NCBI RefSeq assembly: GCF_030503855.1
Contig: NZ_CP129971.1
Coordinates: forward strand, 503,501-567,500
Direction of reading: 5' to 3'
DNA: 64,000 bases
Source of the DNA: Marivirga salinae
GTDB taxonomy: Bacteria; Bacteroidota; Bacteroidia; Cytophagales; Cyclobacteriaceae
Below, piece by piece: positions 16,312 through 25,824 of the stretch. Position 1 is the first letter of the stretch, and each line of letters starts with the position of its first letter. A program made the position numbers and the translations under genes. The notes under the pieces are model-generated. The model searched no databases, was not told the DNA's origin, and saw only the letters and a list, made by a program, of their open reading frames with translations.

Positions 16312-16816
16312 ATTCTTAAAACTATACTTTCTGTTAATTTTCATTTCAAGTTCATCTTATGCACAGAATTACCAAAAAGATGTGCAATCCATTGAATCCA
16401 TTATGACAGCTTTAACGGAGGTTATTTCAGGTTCTGCAGATGAAGAAAGAGATTGGGAAAGGTTTAAATATCTATTCTCTGAAAATGCGAAACTGATTCC
16501 AACCCAGAAATCAGAATCTGGAGACGTGGCCTATAATTACTGGACTCCGCAGGAGTATGTAGATATGTATAAGAAAAATAGAGGTGGCACTGCTTTCTAT
16601 GAACAAGAGCTCTACAGAATAACAGAATCATTTGGAAATATTGCCCATTGTTTTAGTACCTATGCTGTGCGAACTGAAGAAAATGGAGCAATTGAAAGAC
16701 GGGGCATCAACAGCATCCAATTACTGAAAGCAAAAGACAGATGGTATATTATGAATGTATTTTGGAGCAATGAATCTGATGAGGAAAAGCTTCCTCAAAA
16801 GTATCTATCAAATTAA
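16304..16816 (+). CDS. Secreted NTF2/SnoaL-like protein
   Basis: From the ATG at 16304 (overlapping the regulator stop) the product is 170 residues; a TTG at 16292 would add four. A signal peptide (LKLYFLLIFISSSSYAQ) is followed by a cone-shaped NTF2-like domain: helices with SIMTALTEVISGSADEERDW, then strands through SIQLLKAKDRWYIMNVFWS. Similar exported proteins in Bacteroidota have no known activity. Translational coupling to an XRE regulator is unusual for this family. No catalytic dyad can be assigned. Confidence 0.7.
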   Translation: MTKFLKLYFLLIFISSSSYAQNYQKDVQSIESIMTALTEVISGSADEERDWERFKYLFSENAKLIPTQKSESGDVAYNYWTPQEYVDMYKKNRGGTAFYEQELYRITESFGNIAHCFSTYAVRTEENGAIERRGINSIQLLKAKDRWYIMNVFWSNESDEEKLPQKYLSN

Positions 16817-16823
16817 TTGGTAT

Positions 16824-17282
16824 TTATTTACCAAATACTTGCTCTTCTACAAATGTCAAAATAGTATCGCTCATATTAGAAATTGACTCAGGCCCAGTGC
16901 CATATCTTGATACATTTTTTCTAATCCCGTTTCGATTATAACTAAAATTTTGAGTAGGCAAATCTAGCATATCCGAACGATACTCTTCCTTTAAATTCAT
17001 CCAGTCTGCAGCATCTATAATCCCAAGTAATGCTTCAAATTGTTCATCTTCTAACACCACTTCTTTTTTACCCGATATTTCTGTGTTTTCTTTGCCATTA
17101 AACACCAATCTTTTATCGCCATAAAGAGATAATTCAAAAACAGGACAAGGCCCCATGCATGCGGTAGTATTTAAGCTAAAAATCTCCTCTGCTTTTTGTG
17201 AGCTCATGCTTTTATTGCTTTTACAAGAAATAAAGGAAAATAGAATTAGAGATATTAAACTTAAAAAGGTTGCCTTATACAT
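16824..17282 (-). CDS. DUF6438-domain lipoprotein
   Basis: From the ATG at 17282 the protein is 152 residues, with a type II signal ending in FISC, a lipobox. Translation could begin 11 codons earlier but that adds a poor N-terminus. The mature part has the DUF6438 hallmark TTACMGPCPVFELSLYGDKR, with two closely spaced cysteines (CMGPC), then VLEDEQFEALLGIIDAADW. It is likely anchored to the outer membrane. The function of the family is unknown. Convergent with the NTF2-like gene, 7 bp apart. Confidence 0.8.
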   Translation of the reverse strand: MYKATFLSLISLILFSFISCKSNKSMSSQKAEEIFSLNTTACMGPCPVFELSLYGDKRLVFNGKENTEISGKKEVVLEDEQFEALLGIIDAADWMNLKEEYRSDMLDLPTQNFSYNRNGIRKNVSRYGTGPESISNMSDTILTFVEEQVFGK

Positions 17283-17390
17283 ACTATTAATTTTTACTAT
17301 TGATTTCTTACACAAACAAGAAAAAGTATTTTTAGTTACATTTTCGGACTAAGATGATTAATTTTAGTCAAAATAATTAAAAATTAAGTT

Positions 17391-20300
17391 ATGAAAAAAA
17401 TATTAACCTTAACCATTTGTATCATAATCATTGGATTTAATACAGCAAATGCACAAGTTTTCAAAAAATTTGATCCCGTAATTTGTCCAGTTGATCATAA
17501 TAGTTATGATACTTCCGTACCTCCTCCAGAAAAATTTAAAGCATTTAATGCGCGTGGCGTTAAGCAAAACACTGCTGACATCATTGTAAATTACAATGGA
17601 TTTGACGATAATGAAGAAGCTAAAATTGCTTATCAATATGCAGTGGATATTTGGGCATCCTTAATAAAATCACCTGTTCAAATAGTTGTTAATGCTAATT
17701 TTAGAGAGTTAGGACAAGGTGTTTTAGGGTCAGCAGGCCCTACAAATTTTGTTCGTGATTTTCCTGGTGCTGTAAAAAGCAATACTTTTTACCCTATAGC
17801 CTTAGCTGAAAAAATAGCAGGTTACAATCTTAATACTCCTGGTGATGCTGACATTAATTCCAATTTCAATAGTGACTTTGATTTTTATTTTGGTCTTGAT
17901 GCAGACCCTCCATCTGGTCAGTATGATTTTGTTTCAATAGTGCTTCATGAATTAGGTCATGGATTAGGCTTTACTGGTGCAACTTCTTTTGAAAATGGTA
18001 TTGGAAACTGGGCTTTAAATTCTAATGATGATGCTTCTATCTATACTAATTTTGTTGAGCTTGGAGACGGTACTTTGATTACAGATATTCCAAGTGGAAC
18101 TTCTGAAGCCGGTAATGCTTTTACTAGTAATGATTTATTTTTTAATGGACCAATATCAGTTTCTTCACTAGGTGTTACTCCTCAGCTTTATGCACCTTCA
18201 AATTGGAACGGAGGTTCTAGCTATTCCCATTTAGATGAAGCCGAATATCCAGCAGGTGACGACAACTCTTTAATGTCTCCTCAGTTTGGTTCTGGTGAGG
18301 CAATTCATGACCCTGGTATATCATTAGACATTTTTGCTGATATGGGATGGGTTCATACTTATCTTAATCATGAAAACACAAACAATGTTACCAATAATCT
18401 AACAGATGCTTTCGAAATCAATTTATCCGTTTCTAGTGATACAGGCTATAATGAATTAAATCCCGTATTGGTTTATTCAACAGATAATTTTGAAAATAGT
18501 ATAACAGTTGAAATGACCAGTGCAGGTGATAATGTAAACTATACTGCCGAGATCCCTAACCCAGGTGTTGAAGCAAATATCAAATATTACTTTGAGGGAG
18601 TTGAAGACAAGGCAGGGAGAATTTACACCGCCCCCTCAAATGCTCCGAATAAGTTTTATGAAATCAACATTCTGAATTTTACTACCAAAACTCTTCCTTA
18701 TGAACTTGCAAATGGTGGCGACTTTGAAAGTAATGAAAATGACTTTCGTTCTATAATCCTTACAGGCAATGAAAATTTATGGGAGTACGGTCAACCTGGA
18801 AACGTATTGAATCAGACTACTTCTGGCGATAATGTCTGGAAAACTAAATTATCTGAAAATATTGGCCCACTTAATTCAAGCCTTAGTAGTGCATTAATTT
18901 CTCCAATCTTCGATTTCTCTGATGATACTAAAAATCATGAATTATCCTTTAAATTTTTAATGGAAAATGCATTCACTGAAGCAAACGGATTGTTTTCTTC
19001 CGGTCCATTTGGATTACAAGTTCAATTTAGCCTAAACGAGGGTCAATCTTGGGAAATATTAGGTGAGGCGAATGATCAAAGAGGAACCAATTGGTATAAT
19101 GTAGAAGAATCAAGTCCTTCTGTTTTTCCTATAGAAGAAAATGCAGGGTGGATTCAGCAAACAATTGAAGTAATAGATGGGGACACAACATTTATTCCTA
19201 CAGAAGCCAGGTATAATGTTAGTTTCCTTAGTGGAAATGATAAAGTGAATTTCAGGTTCGTTTTCTTCGTTGCTCAAGACTATGTTGCTGCAGGTTATGA
19301 AGCTGATGGTGTACTTATTGACGATTTTGAAATCACAACAAGTAGTCCTACAGCAGATTTTGTTTCTTCATCTGAAGGCTTAACATATCCTGGCGATGAG
19401 GTAAATTTTGAATATATATCAAAAGGTGCAACTGCTTTTGAATGGAACTTTGGAGATGGAAATACATCAACTTTAGAAAATCCATCACATATTTACACAG
19501 AAGGTGGTACGTATGATGTTTCATTAACGATTACAAGTCCTGATGGTACTGATACTAAAATCAAAGAAAAATTAATTAAAGTGGTACCAAGCAGACAAAT
19601 TCCATACACTCTTGAAGATGGCGGGAATTTAGAAGGAGAGAATCAAGATTTTAGTATTCTTAATATTTCTGGAAGCGGATTCAGCCTAGGATCAAGTTCG
19701 ATAGAAGGTAAAGCTGGAACAGCAAGTGGTGAAAATGCATTTGTGACTGCCATAAATGATGAGTTATATGTTGATGACTCTGAGGCTTATGTTTATACAC
19801 CAGAATTTGAATTTACTGGTATTGGAAACTATGAATTTTCTTTTGAAACCAATTATCAATTTGAAGACAACTGGGATGGATTTATTGTTGAATACACAAT
19901 AGACCGTGGAGAAAATTGGGTGAAACTAAATGATGAACAAGAAGAAGGTTGGTATAACCAAATAAGTGATCCACTTTCTGTTTTTGGTAGTGAAGTCCCT
20001 ATTTTTAGTGGTAATACTGCTAACGAATTTGAAAAAAAATATACAGACGTTTCATTTCTGGGAGGTGAGGGTAAAGTAAGTTTCAGGATTAAATTCTTAA
20101 CGGATGCTGCAACAGTAGATGTAGGTATGGCAATTGATAATATTGAATTATCAGGCCCCGAAGCTGGTCCAGCGATACCAGACTTTATTGCTGATATCCA
20201 GTCAGGTTGTGAAGGTACGGTTGTTACATTTAGAAATGAATCTATCGGTACAATTAAAGATTTAGAATGGAATTTTGGAGAAGGTGCAGAACCTCAAACT

Positions 20301-20921
20301 GCTAGTGGTTTAGGTCCTCATGAAGTAGTTTATAATTCTGAAGGGAATTACAATGTTAGCCTTACGGCAGAAGATTTTGTTGGCACTTCCATTACGGAAG
20401 AAAAAGAAGCTTTTATTTCAATTGGTGCTAGCCATACTCCTTCTATCACTGCTGGGGAAAGAAGCGAAGATTTTACAGTTTTATTAACGGCAACCGAAGG
20501 TCAAGCTTACCAATGGTATATGGATGGAGATACTATCCCTAATGCAACTGAACAAACTTACTTAGCGGTGGAGGATGCACAATATTCTGTAGCGGTAATA
20601 ATTAATAACTGTTTAGGGTTTTCTGATGGTAATAATATCATTACTTCAAATGATTCTCCATTAGCAAGAAGCTTTTCTGTGTTTCCTAATCCTCTTAAAA
20701 ATAGCAAGGAATTAAATATCTCTTTTGAAAATGAGTATATCGGTGACTATAGCGTAGAAGTTTATAGCTTAAAAGGTAGTAAGATTTTATCTAAGAAATT
20801 TAATAAACTCGGAATTCAAGAAGCTAAAGAAATGAACTTAAATAATGCTATTGAAGGCCTTTATTTAGTAAGAGTTACTACAGGAAATCAAAGTACTCAA
20901 ATAAAAGTTCTAATCGAGTAA
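17391..20921 (+). CDS. Large secreted zinc metalloprotease with PKD domains and T9SS tail
   Basis: This 1176-residue protein starts with a signal peptide (residues 1-22). A metzincin-like catalytic domain carries HELGHGLGF at residues 186-194, which gives three zinc ligands or two plus water, and a downstream NSLMSPQF Met-turn candidate near residue 300. Two beta-sandwich segments (about 440-660 and 750-930) each end in a DDFEI or IDNIEL motif, and each is followed by a PKD domain (EWNFGDGNTST near 683; EWNFGEGAEPQ near 958). The last 80 residues are a type A T9SS sorting domain (FSVFPNPLKN to TTGNQSTQIKVLIE). It should be exported across the outer membrane and either released or surface-anchored. 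Substrate unknown. Confidence 0.9.
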   Translation: MKKILTLTICIIIIGFNTANAQVFKKFDPVICPVDHNSYDTSVPPPEKFKAFNARGVKQNTADIIVNYNGFDDNEEAKIAYQYAVDIWASLIKSPVQIVVNANFRELGQGVLGSAGPTNFVRDFPGAVKSNTFYPIALAEKIAGYNLNTPGDADINSNFNSDFDFYFGLDADPPSGQYDFVSIVLHELGHGLGFTGATSFENGIGNWALNSNDDASIYTNFVELGDGTLITDIPSGTSEAGNAFTSNDLFFNGPISVSSLGVTPQLYAPSNWNGGSSYSHLDEAEYPAGDDNSLMSPQFGSGEAIHDPGISLDIFADMGWVHTYLNHENTNNVTNNLTDAFEINLSVSSDTGYNELNPVLVYSTDNFENSITVEMTSAGDNVNYTAEIPNPGVEANIKYYFEGVEDKAGRIYTAPSNAPNKFYEINILNFTTKTLPYELANGGDFESNENDFRSIILTGNENLWEYGQPGNVLNQTTSGDNVWKTKLSENIGPLNSSLSSALISPIFDFSDDTKNHELSFKFLMENAFTEANGLFSSGPFGLQVQFSLNEGQSWEILGEANDQRGTNWYNVEESSPSVFPIEENAGWIQQTIEVIDGDTTFIPTEARYNVSFLSGNDKVNFRFVFFVAQDYVAAGYEADGVLIDDFEITTSSPTADFVSSSEGLTYPGDEVNFEYISKGATAFEWNFGDGNTSTLENPSHIYTEGGTYDVSLTITSPDGTDTKIKEKLIKVVPSRQIPYTLEDGGNLEGENQDFSILNISGSGFSLGSSSIEGKAGTASGENAFVTAINDELYVDDSEAYVYTPEFEFTGIGNYEFSFETNYQFEDNWDGFIVEYTIDRGENWVKLNDEQEEGWYNQISDPLSVFGSEVPIFSGNTANEFEKKYTDVSFLGGEGKVSFRIKFLTDAATVDVGMAIDNIELSGPEAGPAIPDFIADIQSGCEGTVVTFRNESIGTIKDLEWNFGEGAEPQTASGLGPHEVVYNSEGNYNVSLTAEDFVGTSITEEKEAFISIGASHTPSITAGERSEDFTVLLTATEGQAYQWYMDGDTIPNATEQTYLAVEDAQYSVAVIINNCLGFSDGNNIITSNDSPLARSFSVFPNPLKNSKELNISFENEYIGDYSVEVYSLKGSKILSKKFNKLGIQEAKEMNLNNAIEGLYLVRVTTGNQSTQIKVLIE

Positions 20922-20940
20922 GAATTATTTAATCAATTTA

Positions 20941-20977
20941 AACCCACAAGATATTTCAAATCTTGTGGGTTTTTTTA
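20941..20977 (+). terminator. Rho-independent terminator of the metalloprotease gene
   Basis: An 11-bp perfect stem (AACCCACAAGA at 20941-20951 with TCTTGTGGGTT at 20961-20971) and a T tract make a strong rightward terminator. It lies between convergent genes and may work in both directions. Confidence 0.9.
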
Positions 20978-20978
20978 T

Positions 20979-22625
20979 TTATAAACCAAATGGTGCCTTA
21001 TTTTCAAATCTCATTATTTCCTGATTTTTAGGATGTCGGAATTGAATATATTCTGCGTGTAACATCAACCTTTCTGACTTATTTCCATAAAGCGTATCAC
21101 CAACAATAGGTGCATCTAAACCCTCTGGATGTGCGGAATGAACTCTTAACTGGTGGGTTCTTCCGCTTACAGGAATGAAAGTCACCATACTTTTCTCTTT
21201 ATTCTGGCTTATTAAATTCCATTTGGTTAAAGCTTTTCTTCCCTTTTCAAAATCCACTTTTTGCATAGGGCGATTATCTTCATCCACAGCAAGTGGCAAG
21301 TTCACTTCTCCTTCTTTTTGCTTCAATTTCCCTTCCAACAATGCGCAATATCTCTTATGGATTGTTTTATCCATAAACTGCTTTTGCAAAAATTTATGAC
21401 TTTCCAAATCTTTACTTATGAGCATAATTCCGGAAGTCAGTTTATCCAATCTGTGCGCTAAAAGCGGCCCCGTAGCTTTCGGATATTTATTCTGCATCCG
21501 AATTAATACAGAATCTTTTATTTCTTTAGAAGGAATGCTTAATAAACCAGCAGGCTTCACTATAACTGCAATTTGTTCATCTTCATAAAGTGTTTCGATT
21601 ACCTTGTCTTCAGCCGTATATTGCAATAATGGGTCATCTTCGAGCTTTAAGCCTTTTAACATATGTCCTAAAATAGGTTTACATTTTCCGCTGCAAGCAG
21701 GATAAAATCTACCCTCCTTTCTTAATTCAGACTTAGGGGCCTTTCCCCACCAGAATTCACCCATTGCCAAAGGTTTGTATTCTTGGAGAAAGGCATATTG
21801 CAATAATTTGGGCAATGCACAATCTCCTGCTCCAGATGGAGGATAGCCTATTGGTTCAAAAATTTCCTCCACTCCTTTTCTCTTTCCATAAACATTTAAG
21901 AACTGATATTGGTCAAAAATCTGCTTTTGAAGTTTATTGGATTTTTGCTTTCTCTCCTTTTTTAATTGCTGGATTTGAGATTCATAAACGGCTACTTTCG
22001 ATTGAATGGAAGCTATTTTCTTTTTCCATTCTTTATAAAATTTCTTATATACCAGATCTTTAGCAATGCTCTCTTTTCTGAGCTGTTCATCCAACTTATC
22101 AAAAGCACTAGGACTTAAATTCACCATTCCCTCTTCACGCTTTTCCTTTCTTATGGCTTTTGCAGCTTGCTTCTTTTCTTGCTCTGATTTTAATTCCAAA
22201 TTAGAGATTTTAGTTTGCTTTTTTAGCTCTTGCATCAAGCTGTTGAAATTTTGATCTTCCTCAAGCATCTTGATTTTTCGGTTAATCTTCACCAATTCCT
22301 CCTCTCCTTTTTTATAGAAACCTTCCATTTCCATTCTATTATAAATAGGAGGAACAAAATTTACAGGAGCTTTCCCAGCATATTCTTGCCCAGAAAAAGA
22401 AACCAAATAGCCTAGCTGTCCAGCTTTATTTTGTACCACTAAAATGCCATACATCTTACCGCTGATTTCATTTTTAATTTTTACAGTTCTTAAGATTTCT
22501 TGCAATTCATTAGCTGCTAATTCAGTAAGCGGATGTGGTTCATAAGAAAAAGGGAAAGTAAATTTATTAGGTAACTCATAATTTGAGATGTCTGATTTGA
22601 AGTTTATGAAATAAGAATTCTGCAT
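20979..22625 (-). CDS. RluA-family pseudouridine synthase with long N-terminal extension
   Basis: The C-terminal 200 residues of this 548-residue protein are a standard RluA pseudouridine synthase: VIVKPAGLLSIP, the catalytic Asp in AHRLDKLTSG, and the closing GRTHQLRVHSAHPEGL. The N-terminal 340 residues add a substrate-like strand-rich region, a long charged coiled coil (about 120-230) and a cysteine-containing segment (PACSGKCKP). This long architecture exists in other Bacteroidota and gammaproteobacteria; its RNA target is not established. It ends 2 bp from the terminator stem of the convergent protease gene. ATG start at 22625. Confidence 0.88.
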   Translation of the reverse strand: MQNSYFINFKSDISNYELPNKFTFPFSYEPHPLTELAANELQEILRTVKIKNEISGKMYGILVVQNKAGQLGYLVSFSGQEYAGKAPVNFVPPIYNRMEMEGFYKKGEEELVKINRKIKMLEEDQNFNSLMQELKKQTKISNLELKSEQEKKQAAKAIRKEKREEGMVNLSPSAFDKLDEQLRKESIAKDLVYKKFYKEWKKKIASIQSKVAVYESQIQQLKKERKQKSNKLQKQIFDQYQFLNVYGKRKGVEEIFEPIGYPPSGAGDCALPKLLQYAFLQEYKPLAMGEFWWGKAPKSELRKEGRFYPACSGKCKPILGHMLKGLKLEDDPLLQYTAEDKVIETLYEDEQIAVIVKPAGLLSIPSKEIKDSVLIRMQNKYPKATGPLLAHRLDKLTSGIMLISKDLESHKFLQKQFMDKTIHKRYCALLEGKLKQKEGEVNLPLAVDEDNRPMQKVDFEKGRKALTKWNLISQNKEKSMVTFIPVSGRTHQLRVHSAHPEGLDAPIVGDTLYGNKSERLMLHAEYIQFRHPKNQEIMRFENKAPFGL

Positions 22626-22672
22626 AGAAAGGAGTGATTATAATGCCGGTTGCTAAATAGAAGTTAGTGACT

Positions 22673-22680
22673 CAAAATTA
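22673..22680 (-). promoter_or_regulatory. Possible -7 box for the RluA gene
   Basis: The plus strand reads CAAAATTA, that is TAATTTTG on the minus strand, 48 bp upstream of the start codon. No TTG lies at the right distance. Confidence 0.35.
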
Positions 22681-22826
22681 AGTAATTTAATATTCTGCTC
22701 CACACTAAAAGTACTTTCAATAAAATGATCAAATATATTGATATAAATCATTTAAAGATCTGATCTATCTTACTAACTCCAAACAACCTATAACGTTCTG
22801 ATAATTAAGGTATAAACACAATAATC

Positions 22827-23585
22827 ATGAAAAATAAAAGAGTAGTAATAACAGGAGGAAGCGGGGCAATTGGAAGAGCGCTTGCCAAGGAATTATTGGT
22901 TAGAGGAGCTTCAGTATTGATTACGGATTTAAGAGAAGAGGATTTGAAAAATGCCAAAGAGGAATTAGGTTCTGACAAGCTGTATACTTTCAAAGCCGAT
23001 GTAAGCCAAGAAAAAGAGGTCGCTAAATATGTGGCTTTTGCTAAAGAAAAATTGGGAGGTATAGACATTTTCTATAATAATGCAGGAGTAGAAGGTAAAG
23101 TAGCTCCATTAGATGAATATCTTTTGGATACATTTGACCAAGTAATAAATGTAAATATAAAAGGCGTTTACTATGGTTTGAGACATGTATTTCCAGTAAT
23201 GAAAGAAAATAAAGATGGTGGAAGTATCATCATCACTTCATCAGTAGCAGGTATGATGGGCACACCCAATATATTGCCATATGTAACCAGCAAACATGCC
23301 GTGATCGGGATGATGAAATCGGCCGCATTGGAAGGAGCACCGCATAACATTAGAGTGAATACTGTTAACCCATCACCTGTTGATAATCGGATGATGCGTT
23401 CGTTGGAAGAAGGCTTTGCACCAGGAGCAGGAGCTGAAGCTAAAAAGGGTTTTGAGCAGAGTATTCCGTTGCAGCGCTATGCAAGCAATGAAGATGTGGC
23501 AAAACTCATGTTATTTTTAGGGAGCGATGATAGTAGTTTTATCACTGGAACAGTCAACCCTGTTGATGGTGGAATGACTGCTTGA
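22827..23585 (+). CDS. Short-chain dehydrogenase/reductase (SDR)
   Basis: This is a 252-residue classical SDR. The cofactor loop is TGGSGAIGRAL, where the usual GIG is AIG. LITDLREEDL follows strand 2 and favours NAD. NNAG is near residue 89, catalytic Ser is in ITSSVAG, and YVTSK is near residue 153. The ending FITGTVNPVDGG is standard. It is only distantly similar to the SDR at the left end of the window and has a different neighbourhood; substrate unknown. It stands alone, with about 170 bp before the next gene. Confidence 0.9.
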   Translation: MKNKRVVITGGSGAIGRALAKELLVRGASVLITDLREEDLKNAKEELGSDKLYTFKADVSQEKEVAKYVAFAKEKLGGIDIFYNNAGVEGKVAPLDEYLLDTFDQVINVNIKGVYYGLRHVFPVMKENKDGGSIIITSSVAGMMGTPNILPYVTSKHAVIGMMKSAALEGAPHNIRVNTVNPSPVDNRMMRSLEEGFAPGAGAEAKKGFEQSIPLQRYASNEDVAKLMLFLGSDDSSFITGTVNPVDGGMTA

Positions 23586-23699
23586 TTTTAAATTAGTTTT
23601 ATTCTATTAAGTAATAATAAAGTTTGCATCATTTTTATATAATGTCTTAAATAGGTTTTAATCACACTTAAATAATATTATAAAGAAAGCTTTGAATAG

Positions 23700-23734
23700 T
23701 TGGGCATAAAGTTTAAAATATATGATTAATTTTG
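23700..23734 (+). promoter_or_regulatory. Possible promoter of the kefB-type operon
   Basis: TAATTTTG at 23727-23734 and TTG at 23700-23702 are 24 bp apart, one more than the usual range. The start codon follows 19 bp later. Confidence 0.35.
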
Positions 23735-23753
23735 AAATTAAATTAATTGCCTA

Positions 23754-25784
23754 ATGATATTAGCTGCTAGTGTAGATATTCCTATTTTAAGTGACATAGT
23801 AGTCATTTTAGGGCTTTCTATTTTTGTAATTCTCCTTTTCCGTAAATTAAAAGTGCCGCCAATTATCGGTTTTCTGATTACAGGTATAATTGCAGGGCCT
23901 TATGGTTTTCAATTAATTGATGCAACAGAAGGTGTAAAAGTATTTGCAGAAATTGGTGTAATCCTACTTCTTTTCATTATTGGAATTGAATTCTCCATCA
24001 AAAGCTTAATATCCATCAAGCGGGCAGTTTTCATTGGAGGGACGGTTCAAGTGGTGGGTACCATTTTATTGGTAATGTTAATTGCTCTCAATACTGGCTT
24101 CGATTGGAGCGCGGCTGTTTTTCTTGGTTTTCTTTTCTCTTTAAGTAGTACAGCCATTGTCCTTAAAATCATTCAAGATAAAGGAGAAACCACTACACCA
24201 CATGGTAAAACCATTTTAGCCATTTTAATTTTCCAGGATATTATAGTGGTACCTATGATGTTATTTACTCCTCTTTTAGCAGGAGAATCACAAAATATTT
24301 GGATGGAAATCCTCATGATGGTGCTAAAAGCAGCATTTTTAATAGCTTTTGTATTAGTGAGTGCTCGTTATATAGTTCCTTGGTTATTCTATCAAATTGC
24401 TAAAACCAGAAGTAAAGAGTTGTTTATTTTGGTCATAGTATTGATTTGTTTCTCAATAGCTTGGTTGAGTGCAGCATTAGGACTATCGCTTGCATTGGGT
24501 GCCTTTTTAGCGGGGTTAATTGTTTCTGAATCTGAATATAGTCATCAGGCAGCAAGCAATATTCTTCCCTTTCACGAGCTGTTTACATCCTTTTTCTTCG
24601 TGTCAATTGGAATGCTTTTGGATATCTTTTTCGTGGCCGATCACTTTTTTATAATCTTAGGCTTAATGGTGGCAACTGTAATTGGAAAATCCTTAATTGC
24701 CACATTAGCAGGTGCCATGTTAGGTTATCCAGGAAGGACTTCCTACAGGATAGGATTCTCTATTTTTCAAGTTGGTGAGTTTGCTTTTATTTTATCAACA
24801 GTCGGGATCACTTATGCGGTAATTTCTGATTTGACTTATCAATATTTCCTTTCTGTATCTTTATTCACAATGGGAATTACTCCCTTTATGATGAGTATTT
24901 CACCAAAATTGGCTGATAAATTAGCTGCCAGTAAATTGGCCTCCAAATTAGGCAGTAAAACTCAAAAAATGTTTTTCTCATTTCCTACTAATCCAGAAGA
25001 TGCTAGCGAAACACCTGAGGAAGAATTGGACAAACACATTGTCATCATAGGATTTGGATTGAATGGTCAAAATGTGGCTAAAGCAGCAAAAAGCGCAGGC
25101 ATTCCTTATGTGATTTGTGAAATGAATCCTGATACCATTAAGAAATATAAAGCTTTAGGTGAGCCTATTCATTACGGAGATGCCATTCAAGCTGAGGTTT
25201 TAAAAGGACTAGGAGTTTATAAAGCTAAGGTTGTAGTGATTGCAATTTCTGACCCATTAGCCACTAAACGGATAGTTACACAAATCAGGGAGATTAGCAA
25301 TACTATCCATATTATTGTAAGGACTAGGTTCATAGCTGAAACAGAAGAAAATTTACGTTTAGGAGCAGATGAAGTGATCCCTGAAGAATTTGAAACTTCA
25401 GTAGAAATTTTTACCAGGGTATTGAATCAATATTTCATCCCTCAGAAAAAAATTAAAGAATTTGTTCGAAATGTAAGAGCAGATAATTACGAAATGTTAA
25501 GAGGCGTAATTAAAAGAAATCCTATGCAGAAGTTAACAGAGGAGTTCCCCAATTTAACTACTGCCTGCTATGATATAGAAAAAGATAATGACGATATTAC
25601 GGATAAACCGATAGCGGAAACTAACATTCGACATAAGTTTGGTGTTACAGTCATTGGACTAAAAAGAAATGGAGACTTAACCACACAAATAGGCCCTGAA
25701 ACCACTCCAAAAAAAGGGGATACTATTTTTGTATTTGGTAAACCCGATGATTTGGAACAATTTTACGACAAAATTAGCATCTAA
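23754..25784 (+). CDS. CPA2 cation:proton antiporter with TrkA-N and TrkA-C
   Basis: This 676-residue integral membrane protein has about 12 helices in residues 1-390, a Na+/H+ exchanger domain of the CPA2 (KefB/C, Ybal) type. A TrkA-N Rossmann domain (HIVIIGFGLNGQNVAKAAK, about 425-540) and a TrkA-C domain (to 676, with GVTVIGLKRNGD) are the regulatory, ligand-sensing part. Expected role is potassium or sodium exchange for protons, gated by nucleotides. It is the first of four genes that follow within 40 bp or overlap (lysA, a barrel-like protein, an S41 protease). Confidence 0.92.
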   Translation: MILAASVDIPILSDIVVILGLSIFVILLFRKLKVPPIIGFLITGIIAGPYGFQLIDATEGVKVFAEIGVILLLFIIGIEFSIKSLISIKRAVFIGGTVQVVGTILLVMLIALNTGFDWSAAVFLGFLFSLSSTAIVLKIIQDKGETTTPHGKTILAILIFQDIIVVPMMLFTPLLAGESQNIWMEILMMVLKAAFLIAFVLVSARYIVPWLFYQIAKTRSKELFILVIVLICFSIAWLSAALGLSLALGAFLAGLIVSESEYSHQAASNILPFHELFTSFFFVSIGMLLDIFFVADHFFIILGLMVATVIGKSLIATLAGAMLGYPGRTSYRIGFSIFQVGEFAFILSTVGITYAVISDLTYQYFLSVSLFTMGITPFMMSISPKLADKLAASKLASKLGSKTQKMFFSFPTNPEDASETPEEELDKHIVIIGFGLNGQNVAKAAKSAGIPYVICEMNPDTIKKYKALGEPIHYGDAIQAEVLKGLGVYKAKVVVIAISDPLATKRIVTQIREISNTIHIIVRTRFIAETEENLRLGADEVIPEEFETSVEIFTRVLNQYFIPQKKIKEFVRNVRADNYEMLRGVIKRNPMQKLTEEFPNLTTACYDIEKDNDDITDKPIAETNIRHKFGVTVIGLKRNGDLTTQIGPETTPKKGDTIFVFGKPDDLEQFYDKISI

Positions 25785-25824
25785 TATTATTGCTTAAAAT
25801 CAACAATTTAATATTTATATATCA

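Noticed and set aside
22827..23585. Paralogy of the SDR genes as a recent duplication
   Set aside because: The SDR genes at 679, 22827 and 37590 share only family motifs; there is no nucleotide-level similarity or common neighbourhood.
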